Origin: VFJQ01 sp044226525
GTDB lineage: Bacteria; Verrucomicrobiota; Verrucomicrobiia; Chthoniobacterales; Chthoniobacteraceae
Reading direction: 5' to 3'
Assembly: GCA_044226525.1 (NCBI GenBank)
Contig: JBGAGV010000014.1
Location: 124,001 to 188,000 of the forward strand
Length of the DNA: 64,000 nt
Part shown: one piece after another, positions 41,448-50,080 of the stretch
Layout: every line of letters starts with the position of its first letter
Position numbering within the stretch: position 1 is the stretch's first letter
Notes under the pieces: model-generated
What the model saw: the letters and a program-made list of their open reading frames with translations, nothing else
Told to the model about the DNA's origin: nothing
Database searches by the model: none
Made by a program: the position numbers and the translations under genes

Positions 41448-41765
41448 GAGCGCGGGAGGTGCATCTCGAAAAAGCCGGGGGAGTGCGGGGCCGCTCACCA
41501 CCGAATCATCCGCAAATGCACGGAAGATTGCGCCATGTTTTCGGCGGCGGGTCAAGGGGACACGCGGGCGGGGGACTTCGATCCGTTCACACTCTTTCTC
41601 CCGGACCGTCGAATTTGACCCATACCCCGGTTTTCTTGACGTCACCGGCTCGTCACATACGTTGCCTGCCCACTTGCCCCGGTGCTCACGGCCAAGAAAC
41701 GCCTGCGTGCCGGGTCTCCCACCCAAATTCCCTGCGTTAACCCCGATTCTCTCTCTTTCCCCGTC
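41448..41765. other. korAB upstream region
   Basis: 318 bases without a gene. A possible promoter (TTGACG at 41636-41641, 16-base spacer, TACGTT at 41658-41663) lies about 100 bases before the korA start. No Shine-Dalgarno sequence precedes korA. Confidence 0.5.
41636..41663 (+). promoter_or_regulatory. Candidate housekeeping promoter for korAB
   Basis: TTGACG, 16-base spacer, TACGTT. The -35 is close to consensus, the -10 is weak. It is the only convincing pair in the korA upstream region. Confidence 0.3.
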
Positions 41766-43577
41766 ATGAGTGATACTGCCCTCGCCGATCAACCCGCCGG
41801 TTCTGCCCCGCGGATCTCCACCATTCACGAAGCCGTCATCCGCATCGCGGGCGATTCGCAGGACGGCATCCAGGCCATCGGCGGTTTCCTGGCCCGGCTC
41901 GCGGGGCGCAGCGAGCAGGAGGTGATGACCTTCATGACGATCCCGTCCACGATCTCGGGCGGGCCGTCGATCTTCCAGGTGCGAATCGGGTCGGGCGAAG
42001 TGCTCAGCGCGGGCGATGAAGCGGACGTGCTCCTGTGCTTCTACGATCACAGCTACGCGAACCACATCAGCTCGCTGAAGCGGGGCGGCATCGTGCTTTA
42101 CGATTCGGATCATGTGAAGCCGAACGAGGAACTGCTCGGCTCGTATCGCCACGTCGGGGTGCCGATTTCGTCGCTCACGGTGGAGGCCATCGGCGGCACG
42201 GGGCGCGACAAGGGCAAGAACGTGTATGCGCTCGGGCTGATCGCCCGCATGTTTTCGCTCGATGTGCCGAAGCTGGAACGGCTCATCCAGGAGCGGTTTG
42301 CGGGGAAGGATGCGACGATCGCGGAGACGGCGCTGAATTGCTTCCGCGCGGGGCACGGGCACGAGATCGAGGGGCTTTACCAGACGTTTGCCTTCCAGCC
42401 GGGCGCGAATGTGGGGCATCACCAGGTGGTGATGAGTGGCAACGAAGCGCTGGCTTACGGCATCATCGCCGCGGGGGTGCGGTTCGGCGCGGGTTACCCG
42501 ATCACGCCGTGGAGCGACATCATGGAACTGCTCCGGCGCGAGCTGCCGAAATACGGCGGCACTTTCATCCAGACCGAGGACGAAATCGCGGCGATCTCGA
42601 TGGCGATCGGCGGCAGCTACGGTGGCCGGGTGGCGGTGACGGGGTCCAGCGGCCCGGGCATCTCGCTCAAGACCGAGGCGATCGGCTGGGCGTCGATGGC
42701 GGAAATGCCGGTGGTGATCATCGACGTGCAGCGCGGCGGCCCGAGCACGGGCATGCCGACGAATGTGGAGCAGAGCGACCTGAACATCGCGTGCTTCGGC
42801 GGCCACGGCGACAGCCCGCGCGTAGTCCTCGCGCCGTCGAGCGTGGAGGATTGCTTTTACACCGCGATCGAAGCGGTGAACATCGCGCGCAAGTATTCGA
42901 CGCCCGTCTTTATCCTCAGCGACCAGGGCATCGCCACGCGCATCGAGGCGTTTCCGATGCCCGACTTGGAGAAGGTCTGCCAGGACATTTCGCCCGACTT
43001 CACGCCGGTGGCCGATCATAAGCCTTACGATCTCTCGGCGGCCGATAACATCACGCGCCATGTGGCGCCCGGCACTTACATCGCGAGCGGGAAATACCCG
43101 GTCGTGACCGGTCTCGAGCACGACGAACTCGGCCATCCGACCGGCAGCGGCAAGCTGCACACGCAGATGAACGCCAAGCGCCGCAACAAGCTGCGCAAGC
43201 TCGGCGCGGATTTCCCCGTGCCGCAGGTCTTCGGCGCTTCGGAAGGCCACGTGCTGCTCGTCGGCTGGGGCTCGAGCAAGGGCCCGATGGAGGAGGCGGT
43301 GAAACAGGCGCGCCAGCAGGGCGAGGCCATCTCCAGCCTGCACCTCAAGCATCTCAATCCGCTCCCGAACGGCTTGGAGAAAATTTTCGAAGCCTTCACG
43401 AACGTCGTCGTGGTCGAGCTCAACGACGAAGGGCTCTACGGCTACGGCCAGCTTTGCTCGATCCTCCGGGCGCGTTATGCCGATGCGCGCATCACCGGCG
43501 TCACCAAGACCGACGGCCTCACCTGGAAGGTCCGCGAAATTCTCGACCGCACCCTGCGCCTCACCGCGAACAAGTAA
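41766..43577 (+). CDS. korA: 2-oxoacid:ferredoxin oxidoreductase, fused gamma-alpha subunit
   Basis: 603 residues from ATG 41766. The N-terminal ~190 residues are the gamma domain (AVIRIAGDSQDGIQAIGGFL); the rest is the alpha (pyrimidine-binding) part with GYPITPWSDIMELL, AISMAIGGSYGGRVAVTGSS, VIIDVQRGGPSTGMPT. With KorB it oxidatively decarboxylates 2-oxoglutarate (or another 2-oxoacid) to the acyl-CoA and reduces ferredoxin. The gamma-alpha fusion without a separate ferredoxin-type delta subunit is the two-subunit, KorAB class known from aerobes such as mycobacteria and haloarchaea. Substrate choice is by similarity only. Confidence 0.92.
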   Translation: MSDTALADQPAGSAPRISTIHEAVIRIAGDSQDGIQAIGGFLARLAGRSEQEVMTFMTIPSTISGGPSIFQVRIGSGEVLSAGDEADVLLCFYDHSYANHISSLKRGGIVLYDSDHVKPNEELLGSYRHVGVPISSLTVEAIGGTGRDKGKNVYALGLIARMFSLDVPKLERLIQERFAGKDATIAETALNCFRAGHGHEIEGLYQTFAFQPGANVGHHQVVMSGNEALAYGIIAAGVRFGAGYPITPWSDIMELLRRELPKYGGTFIQTEDEIAAISMAIGGSYGGRVAVTGSSGPGISLKTEAIGWASMAEMPVVIIDVQRGGPSTGMPTNVEQSDLNIACFGGHGDSPRVVLAPSSVEDCFYTAIEAVNIARKYSTPVFILSDQGIATRIEAFPMPDLEKVCQDISPDFTPVADHKPYDLSAADNITRHVAPGTYIASGKYPVVTGLEHDELGHPTGSGKLHTQMNAKRRNKLRKLGADFPVPQVFGASEGHVLLVGWGSSKGPMEEAVKQARQQGEAISSLHLKHLNPLPNGLEKIFEAFTNVVVVELNDEGLYGYGQLCSILRARYADARITGVTKTDGLTWKVREILDRTLRLTANK

Positions 43578-43598
43578 CTTTCACTTTTCCCCACGCAC

Positions 43599-44543
43599 AT
43601 GACTCCGCTCGCTTTCCCACACGAATCCCTCGCCCGCACCACCGCCGGTGGTTCCGCCGCACTGCCCACCGAACGCAAGGCGCTCACCAAGAAAGAGACC
43701 GCTGCCGATCACCCGACGTGGTGTCCGGGCTGCGGCGATTTCTCGGTCCTCGCGCTCTATTACAAGCTCATCGAGAAGCGGAAGATGGAGCACGAGAAGA
43801 TCTGCACGGTGGCCGGCATCGGCTGCTCCTCGCGCTTCCCGTATTTCGTGCAGGCGCACGGCGCGCACTTCATCCATGGCCGCGCGCTGGCTTTCGCCAG
43901 TGGTGTTTCGCTCTCGCGCCCGGACCTGCACGTCTTTGTCTTCGGCGGCGATGGCGATGCCTTTTCCATCGGCGGCAATCACTTCAACCACACCGCGCGC
44001 AAGAACGTGAAGATGACTTACGTGGTGATGGATAACTTCGTTTACGGCCTCACCAAAAAGCAGACCTCGCCCACGTCGCCCATCGGCTTCAAGTCGAAGA
44101 CCGACGTCTGGGGTTCGGCCGATCGCCCGATCAATCCGATGAAGCAGGCCATCGCTGCCGGTGCCACCTTCGTGGCCCGCAGCACCGCCACGAACATCCC
44201 GCACCTGCTCTCCATGATGGAAGCCGCGATGGATCACGACGGCTTTTCGTTCATCGAGTGCCTGAGCGAGTGCAAGGAATTCTACGAGGGCGCCTTTGAC
44301 GCCGCGAACCCGCGCAAGGGCGGCACCTTCCCCGAGATTCCCGCCGAGCACGACGTCGCCGATGAATACGCCGCCTACAAACTCGCCGACGCCGCCTGGC
44401 CCGGTGCTTTCGGCATCTTCTACAAGACCGCCCGCCCGACCAAAAACGCGAACGAAGCGAAGATCGTCGCCGACCACCGCGCCAAAGTCGAGGGTCTCGC
44501 GGACTGGCAGATCCTGAAGAAGAACTTCGATCGGATGAAGTAA
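43599..44543 (+). CDS. korB: 2-oxoacid:ferredoxin oxidoreductase, beta subunit
   Basis: 314 residues. TWCPGCGDF (C42, C45) and GIGCSSRFP supply Fe-S cluster cysteines; FGGDGDAFSIGGNHFNHTAR is the thiamine-diphosphate motif (GDGD...N). YVVMDNFVYGLTKKQTSPTS is the conserved substrate-loop region. It begins 21 bases after korA and completes the enzyme. Cytoplasmic; electrons go to a ferredoxin encoded elsewhere. Confidence 0.93.
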   Translation: MTPLAFPHESLARTTAGGSAALPTERKALTKKETAADHPTWCPGCGDFSVLALYYKLIEKRKMEHEKICTVAGIGCSSRFPYFVQAHGAHFIHGRALAFASGVSLSRPDLHVFVFGGDGDAFSIGGNHFNHTARKNVKMTYVVMDNFVYGLTKKQTSPTSPIGFKSKTDVWGSADRPINPMKQAIAAGATFVARSTATNIPHLLSMMEAAMDHDGFSFIECLSECKEFYEGAFDAANPRKGGTFPEIPAEHDVADEYAAYKLADAAWPGAFGIFYKTARPTKNANEAKIVADHRAKVEGLADWQILKKNFDRMK

Positions 44544-44588
44544 TAGCCGGCGCCTGTCCGGCCCGCACGCAAAAGTAGTCGCCGTGGT

Positions 44589-45101
44589 ATGTCCGATCCC
44601 CTTGACCCGACCGACGCCTTCCGGGCGGCGATCGTGGCCTATGCGGGTGTGATCGGCGTATTCATCGGGGGCAGCGCGCTTGGAGCGACCCTCTGGGACG
44701 CGGCTCAGGCGTTTGCCAACGTTCCTTCCGCGGGATGGAGAGAGGTGGAAGACCTGCTTAAGTTCGATCCCATCGTCCTCTATTCCTGGTTTGGAGTTCT
44801 GATGCAGAGCTTGCTGACTTGGTGGGCCTGGCTGTTTCTGCTGGCCGAGTTGTGGCTCGTCGCGCGCCTTCGTTCCGGTGCCGATCTGTTCCAGACGCTT
44901 TTTGCCCTCACGCTCATCCAACCTCTTCACACCTTGTTGATCGCCTTCGACCAGAACTCGCCGACTCTTGGAGAATCCATTATCGGACTTCTTCTCCTGA
45001 TCGGTTCCGAGGTCGCCATCGCCACGCTCATCCTATGGTGGCGTCGCACCTCGGATGCCGCACCGGCGGAGGATGAGGGCAGCTCGGGGCACGATCTATA
45101 A
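44589..45101 (+). CDS. Small membrane protein, paralogue of the next gene
   Basis: 170 residues starting MSDPLDPTDAFRAAIVAYAG, with four hydrophobic segments (VIGVFIGGSALGATLW, WFGVLMQSLLTWWAWLFLLA, LFQTLFALTLIQPLHTLL, GLLLLIGSEVAIATLILWW) and an acidic tail. I do not recognise the family. The protein encoded at 45181 has the same start (M-x-DPLDP-x-DA), the same layout and a matching end (LWWRxTSD.AP), so the two are tandem duplicates. Confidence 0.75.
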   Translation: MSDPLDPTDAFRAAIVAYAGVIGVFIGGSALGATLWDAAQAFANVPSAGWREVEDLLKFDPIVLYSWFGVLMQSLLTWWAWLFLLAELWLVARLRSGADLFQTLFALTLIQPLHTLLIAFDQNSPTLGESIIGLLLLIGSEVAIATLILWWRRTSDAAPAEDEGSSGHDL

Positions 45102-45180
45102 CTCGCCGTAAAAGTTGTCTGCCCCACACCAACTGCCCCGCACGCTTGCCCCCACGCTCATCCGCGCGTATGGCCATCCC

Positions 45181-45705
45181 ATGCCCGATCCGCTTGATCC
45201 ACTCGACGCCGTGGTGTCCGGCTTCACGGATACGATCGAGCGCTTTGTGGGCTTGGTCGCGGCGTCGTTTGGGGGGCATCTGCTGGGGTTTCAGGTGCAT
45301 GCGTTTGTGCCGGTGCTGGCGTCGATTCCCACGAAGGGCTGGGCGGCATGGCCGGGCGGGTTCGCGCTCGATCCGCTGGGGGCGGTGCTGTCGTGGTTCG
45401 GGGCGTTTTTCGGAAGTCTCGCCATCCCATGGTGCTGGCCGTTTCTGGTGCTCGATGGGTGGCTGCTGACGCGGCTGCGCCTGACGGGGGAACTCTTTCC
45501 GGCGATCGTGATCCTGGTGGCGGCGCAGCCGATTCATTCCTTTCTGGCTCAGCAGAAGTTCTCTCCGCTGACCAGTGGAGAAGCGGGCATCGGTCTGGGA
45601 TTGCTGGTGGTCAGCGCGATCTTCACCACCACGCTGCTGCTGTGGTGGCGCAGCACCTCGGACCAGGCGCCGGCGCCGCTCGACGAGGAGGAGCCCGAAC
45701 TATGA
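45181..45705 (+). CDS. Small membrane protein, paralogue of the previous gene
   Basis: 174 residues from ATG 45181, chosen because the start then matches its neighbour (MPDPLDPLDA). Four hydrophobic segments (FVGLVAASFGGHLLGFQVHA, VLSWFGAFFGSLAIPWCWPF, LFPAIVILVAAQPIHSFL, GLGLLVVSAIFTTTLLLWW). Its stop overlaps the next start (ATGA, 45702-45705). Function unknown; may interact with the 103-residue membrane protein that follows. Confidence 0.75.
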   Translation: MPDPLDPLDAVVSGFTDTIERFVGLVAASFGGHLLGFQVHAFVPVLASIPTKGWAAWPGGFALDPLGAVLSWFGAFFGSLAIPWCWPFLVLDGWLLTRLRLTGELFPAIVILVAAQPIHSFLAQQKFSPLTSGEAGIGLGLLVVSAIFTTTLLLWWRSTSDQAPAPLDEEEPEL

Positions 45706-46013
45706 GATTCGGCTTTCTGGTCATCCTTGGCGTGCTCGGCTGGCTGGGATGGAAGACGTGGCGCTTTGTGCAGGGCGGGCAATCCCTGCGTGAGCGTGCG
45801 GTGGCCATGCGCGGGGCGATGGCGTTCTGGCTGCTCGGATTTATCTCGCTCGTGGGCTTCATCTTCACGCCGATGCCCTTCAAGCTGCTGCTCGCGATCC
45901 CGCTCTTCCTCGTGAGCGGTTCGGTAGTGAAAGCCTTCCGCGATGTGCGCACCCGGATGCGCGACGAAGAATCGGGGCGGGGGAATGTCGATAAAATGAA
46001 GCGCATCAACTGA
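45702..46013 (+). CDS. Small membrane protein of unknown function
   Basis: 103 residues, translationally coupled to the preceding gene. One N-terminal helix (MRFGFLVILGVLGWLGWKTW), then two more (MAFWLLGFISLVGFIFTPMP, FKLLLAIPLFLVSGSVVK) and a basic C-terminus. No family recognised. Confidence 0.7.
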   Translation: MRFGFLVILGVLGWLGWKTWRFVQGGQSLRERAVAMRGAMAFWLLGFISLVGFIFTPMPFKLLLAIPLFLVSGSVVKAFRDVRTRMRDEESGRGNVDKMKRIN

Positions 46014-46075
46014 CGCTTTTTTTGTAAGCTTTGCCAACCTCGCCCGACGGGTTAACTCGTTAATCAATTCAACCC

Positions 46076-46654
46076 ATGCGCTCCTCGCTCCTCTCCCGTT
46101 TCTTCGTCCTCGGCATCACCGCCCTCGCTGCTGTCGCCGTGCTTCGTGCCGGTGACAAAAAGGATGCTAAACCCAGTGCTGATAAACCTGTGAAGACCGA
46201 AGACCTCAGCAAACTCAGCGACGAAGAACTCCGCGCCAAGCTCACCCCCGAGCAATACCGCGTGTGCAAGCAATGCGGCACCGAACCGCCTTTCCGCAAC
46301 GCCTACTGGGATAATCACGCGCCGGGCATTTATGTCGATGTGATCAGCGGCGAGCCGCTCTTTGCCAGCGTGCATAAGTTCGACAGCGGCACTGGCTGGC
46401 CGAGTTTCTGGAAGCCGATCAAGGACGACGCCGTGACCAAGCACGAAGACAAGACCTACGGTATGATCCGCGTCGAGGTGAAGTCCGCCAAGAGCGACGC
46501 CCACCTCGGCCACGTCTTCGACGACGGCCCGAAGCCGACCGGCCTGCGCTACTGCATCAACAGCGCCTCGCTCAAGTTTATCCCCGTGGCCGAACTCGAT
46601 AAGGCTGGCCTTGGCGAATACAAGAAGCTCTTCGACGGCGCGGAGAAGAAATAG
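46076..46654 (+). CDS. msrB: Exported peptide-methionine (R)-S-oxide reductase
   Basis: 192 residues with an N-terminal signal (MRSSLLSRFFVLGITALAAV). The MsrB core covers about 45-175: TEPPFRNAYWDNHAPGIYVD, SGTGWPSFWKPI, HLGHVFDDGPKPTGLRYC. The catalytic Cys is C160 in RYCINS. A CxxC (C64, C67) is present, but the second pair that completes the structural zinc site (normally before AHLGHVF) is missing, so this is a zinc-free type; C67 or C64 may act as resolving Cys. It repairs oxidised methionine outside the cytoplasm. Confidence 0.93.
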   Translation: MRSSLLSRFFVLGITALAAVAVLRAGDKKDAKPSADKPVKTEDLSKLSDEELRAKLTPEQYRVCKQCGTEPPFRNAYWDNHAPGIYVDVISGEPLFASVHKFDSGTGWPSFWKPIKDDAVTKHEDKTYGMIRVEVKSAKSDAHLGHVFDDGPKPTGLRYCINSASLKFIPVAELDKAGLGEYKKLFDGAEKK

Positions 46655-46714
46655 CGATCGAGGCGGCCTGACGCGGGAGTTGCATCGGCGCGCCTGCTCC
46701 GTTCCACTGGCGCG

Positions 46715-47662
46715 GTGAAATGGATTCTCCCCGTCTGCTGCCTGCTTTTCGCCCTCTCGTGTCAGCGTGTTCTCGCGTGGAGCGCGCCGGGTCACATGAT
46801 CGTGGCTGCGATCGCTTACGACGAACTGTCGCAGGCTGAGCGCGACAAGCTCGATACGATCCTGCATGACCACGCGAAATACGCTGCGTGGAAGAAAGCC
46901 TATCCGGCGGCGGGAATCCCCGAGCTGCCGCTGCCGAAGTTCGTTGCGATGCTGGCGAGCCTCTATCCCGACGAGATCCGGAATTACGACAACCCGGAGA
47001 CGTTCAGCGAGTGGCATTACGTGGACTATCCGCTGTTGCCGCCAGATTTCCCAATGAAGCCGCGGCCGGTGCCGGGCGACGATCTTCTCACCGGCCTCGC
47101 CAAGTCCGCTCACGCCGTGGCAAAACTCACCGGGAATTACGACACGCGCACCCGGGCCAAGATGCTCAGCTTTCTCCTTCATCTCGTTGGCGATGCGCAC
47201 CAGCCGCTGCACTGCGAATCGCTCTTCAACGACGACTTTGCGGAGCCCGAAGGCGATCAGGGCGGGAACAAAGCGTGGGTGAAAGCGCCCGGTGGGTCGG
47301 CCATCAAGCTGCACGCCTTTTGGGATCAGCTTTTTGGACCCGGCCCGGCGCTCTATCAGCTTCCGCCGATGACGATGATCCTCGCTGCGCTGCATCAGGC
47401 CAACGAACTCGCGCCCGCTTTTCCGCGTGAAAAACTGCCCGAACTCGCCGCGCACGCTACGCCCGAAAGCTGGACGTTGGAGAGTCGTGAACTGGTGATC
47501 AACGAAGTCTGGCGTCGTGGTAAACTCGCCTATGGACTGACCGAAGGCACCGTCGGCGAACTGCCCGCCGATTACGAAGGCAAGGCTCACGAGATCGCCA
47601 AACGCCAGGTGGCCCTCGCCGGCCGTCGTCTCGCGGATCAACTGCGCGCAGTGCTGAAGTAA
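46715..47662 (+). CDS. S1/P1-family zinc nuclease, secreted
   Basis: 315 residues from a GTG start; the nearby ATG is out of frame. After signal-peptide cleavage at about residue 21 the mature protein would start with Trp22 (WSAPGHMIV), which serves as a zinc ligand in this family. HLVGDAHQPLHC, GGNKAWVK and LHAFWDQ hold further ligands of the trinuclear zinc site. The enzyme degrades single-stranded nucleic acids and 3'-nucleotides, so it may scavenge phosphate or nucleosides. It lies next to, but convergent with, the deoC operon. Confidence 0.92.
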   Translation: MKWILPVCCLLFALSCQRVLAWSAPGHMIVAAIAYDELSQAERDKLDTILHDHAKYAAWKKAYPAAGIPELPLPKFVAMLASLYPDEIRNYDNPETFSEWHYVDYPLLPPDFPMKPRPVPGDDLLTGLAKSAHAVAKLTGNYDTRTRAKMLSFLLHLVGDAHQPLHCESLFNDDFAEPEGDQGGNKAWVKAPGGSAIKLHAFWDQLFGPGPALYQLPPMTMILAALHQANELAPAFPREKLPELAAHATPESWTLESRELVINEVWRRGKLAYGLTEGTVGELPADYEGKAHEIAKRQVALAGRRLADQLRAVLK

Positions 47663-47686
47663 CAGGGAGCGTCGGCGCTCTATGCG

Positions 47687-48553
47687 CTACGCCCCAATGG
47701 GGTGCCAGGTGGTCTTGAACTCGACCAGATCACGAATCGCGAAGACGCCCTGCGCGCGATCGTCGAACCAATCGGTCGGCTGCTCGGCCTTCTGCAAATG
47801 CACGCGTTTCACACTCTCCGCCGCACCGAGCTTGAGCTGCTTGCGCTCGTCCGCATTGGCCACGCCGCTGATCGCGCGCAGATGTTCGTGCGTGGCGAAG
47901 GTTGGCACGAGTTCGCTGCGGAAGCCGGTGAGCATATTCACCACGCCACCGGGCAGATCGCTCGTCGCCAGCATTTCACCCAGCACGATGGCGGGATAAG
48001 GCTGCGTCGTCGAAGCCATCGCCACGACGGCGTTGCCGCTCGTGATGGCGGGGGCAATGAGCGAGATGAGACCGAGCAGGGGAGCTTCGTCGGGCGCGAT
48101 GATGCCGATGATGCCCATGGGTTCCGTCACGGTGAAGTTGAAGTGCGACGACGCCACCGGGTTCACATTCCCGAGCACCTGCTCGTATTTATCCGCCCAG
48201 CCGGCGTAGTGGATGAGCCGATCGATCGTCGCCGCCACCTCCTGCGCCGCGTCCTTTTCGCTCGCGCCGCCGAGGCGAATCGCCGCGACCATTTCCGCGC
48301 TGCGCGCCTCGATCATCTCCGCGAGGCGATAAAGAATCTGCCCGCGATTGTAAGCGGTGCGTTTCGCCCAGCCGGGACCGGCTTTCGCCGCGGCTTCGAT
48401 GGCGTTGCGCAAGTCCTTCCGCGTGCATTGCGGGATGTTGGCGAAGAAGTTCCCGCTCGGGTCGAGCAGGGGCGTCACGCGTCCGCTCTCGCTGCGGATG
48501 AACGCGCCGCCCACATAGACCTTCGGAGTTTTGGTGATGGGAAGTCGGGACAT
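47687..48553 (-). CDS. Aldehyde-dehydrogenase-like protein lacking the catalytic domain
   Basis: 288 residues, against about 480-500 for active ALDH. The coenzyme-binding half is recognisable (GWAKRTAYNRGQILYRLAEM, VTEPMGIIGIIAPDEAPLLG, PAITSGNAVVAMAS, LPGGVVNMLTG). The alignment then ends without the E-L-G-G-K and the Cys loop. It has its own orderly C-terminus (DDRAQGVFAIRDLVEFKTTW) and is not interrupted, so it looks like a conserved short partner rather than a random truncation. It follows the full ALDH by 9 bases and may form a hetero-oligomer with it. Confidence 0.8.
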   Translation of the reverse strand: MSRLPITKTPKVYVGGAFIRSESGRVTPLLDPSGNFFANIPQCTRKDLRNAIEAAAKAGPGWAKRTAYNRGQILYRLAEMIEARSAEMVAAIRLGGASEKDAAQEVAATIDRLIHYAGWADKYEQVLGNVNPVASSHFNFTVTEPMGIIGIIAPDEAPLLGLISLIAPAITSGNAVVAMASTTQPYPAIVLGEMLATSDLPGGVVNMLTGFRSELVPTFATHEHLRAISGVANADERKQLKLGAAESVKRVHLQKAEQPTDWFDDRAQGVFAIRDLVEFKTTWHPIGA

Positions 48554-48562
48554 GGCGTTGAG

Positions 48563-50065
48563 CTAGATAAGTTTCGCGTAATCGAGCAGGCCCTGCCGGC
48601 CGCCTTCGCGTCCGAAGCCGCTTTCCTTGTAGCCGCCGAAGGGCGAGGTCGGATCGAACTTGTTGTAAGTATTCGCCCACACCACGCCGGCCTTTAGCGC
48701 GACAGACATCTTCAAAATGCGCGACCCCTTGTCGGTCCACACGCCCGCCGAGAGTCCGTAAGCCGTGTTATTCGCTTTCTCGATCGCCTCGTCCACCGTG
48801 CGGAAAGTGAGCACGCTCAACACCGGCCCGAAGATCTCCTCATTCGCGATGCGGTGACTTTGCGTGACGTTCGAGAAGATGCTCGGCTTGAAATAGAAGC
48901 CTTTCGACGGCAGCCGGCACGCGGGCTGGTAAAGCTCCGCGCCTTCCTTCACGCCGCTCTGCACGAGTTCGGTGATCTTCGCGAGTTGCTCCTTGGAATT
49001 GATCGCGCCGAGATCGGTGTTCTTGTCGAGCGGATCGCCCACGCGCAGCACCTGGATGCGCCGACGCAGCTTCGCCAGCACCTCCTCCGCCACGCTCTCC
49101 TGCACCAGCAAGCGAGAGCCCGCGCAGCAGACGTGGCCTTGGTTGAAGAAGATCCCGTTCACGATCCCTTCCACCGCCTGATCGAGCGGCGCGTCGTCGA
49201 AGAGGATGTTCGCCGCCTTGCCGCCGAGTTCCATCGTCATCTTTTTGTCCGTCCCGGCGAGCGAACGCATGATGATCTTGCCCACCTCGGTCGAGCCGGT
49301 GAAAGCCACTTTGCTTGCGGTCGGATGCCCCATCACCGCCGCGCCCGTTTCACCTGCGCCGCTCACGATATTCACCACGCCCGGCGGCAGCTCAGCCTCC
49401 TGCAAAATCTCCGCCAGCTTCAGCGCCGTGATGCTCGTCGTCTCCGCCGGTTTGATGACGATGCAATTTCCCGTGGCCAGCGCCGGAGCGAGTTTCCACG
49501 CCAACATGAGCAGCGGGAAATTCCATGGGATGACCTGCCCGACCACGCCCAGCGGCGCGACGCGGCGGCCTGGGGCGAGGCAGTCCAGCTTGTCCGCCCA
49601 GCCGGCGTGATAGAAGAAATGCGCCGCCGCCATTGGCACGTCGAAGTCGCGCGATTCCTTGATCGGCTTGCCTCCGTCCATCGTCTCCGCCACGGCAAAT
49701 TCCCGCGCGCGATCCTGCAGCAGCCGCGCGATGCGATAGATGTATTTCCCGCGCTCCGCTCCTGGCATTTTACCCCACACCTTGTCGTAAGCGCGCTGCG
49801 CCGCCTTGTAAGCCGCATCGACATCCGTCGCGCCGGCCAGCGCGATGTCCGCGAGCTTCTGCTCGTTGCCGGGGCTGATCGTCGGGAAATATTTGCCGCT
49901 CTTCGGCGCGACGAATTTGCCGTCGATGAACAGGTCGTAGCGTTTCTTCAGCTTCGGATCGGCCGTCTCCGGCGCGGGATCGAATTCCCACAGATCGCCG
50001 AAGATGAGCTCACGCGCCAGCTGCCGGCGCGAAACGAGTCGTTTGGGAGATGCTTTGCTGGCCAT
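48563..50065 (-). CDS. Aldehyde dehydrogenase (NAD(P)-dependent), full length
   Basis: 500 residues. VIPWNFPLLMLAWKLAPALA, TGSTEVGK, catalytic Glu in MELGGKAANI and catalytic Cys in QGHVCCAGSRLLVQ; EIFGPVLSV and FGGYKESGFGREGG at the C-terminal side. It oxidises an aldehyde to the acid. Encoded directly after deoC, it probably removes the acetaldehyde released by deoxyribose-phosphate aldolase. Confidence 0.93.
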   Translation of the reverse strand: MASKASPKRLVSRRQLARELIFGDLWEFDPAPETADPKLKKRYDLFIDGKFVAPKSGKYFPTISPGNEQKLADIALAGATDVDAAYKAAQRAYDKVWGKMPGAERGKYIYRIARLLQDRAREFAVAETMDGGKPIKESRDFDVPMAAAHFFYHAGWADKLDCLAPGRRVAPLGVVGQVIPWNFPLLMLAWKLAPALATGNCIVIKPAETTSITALKLAEILQEAELPPGVVNIVSGAGETGAAVMGHPTASKVAFTGSTEVGKIIMRSLAGTDKKMTMELGGKAANILFDDAPLDQAVEGIVNGIFFNQGHVCCAGSRLLVQESVAEEVLAKLRRRIQVLRVGDPLDKNTDLGAINSKEQLAKITELVQSGVKEGAELYQPACRLPSKGFYFKPSIFSNVTQSHRIANEEIFGPVLSVLTFRTVDEAIEKANNTAYGLSAGVWTDKGSRILKMSVALKAGVVWANTYNKFDPTSPFGGYKESGFGREGGRQGLLDYAKLI

Positions 50066-50080
50066 GATTTGTCAGTGTCC

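Noticed and set aside
41448..43352. Minus-strand open frame across korA
   Set aside because: Antisense to a clear enzyme gene and composed of Arg/His/Ala. Only its last 70 codons (41235-41447, beyond korA) resemble a protein, and those are reported as the HsdM relic.
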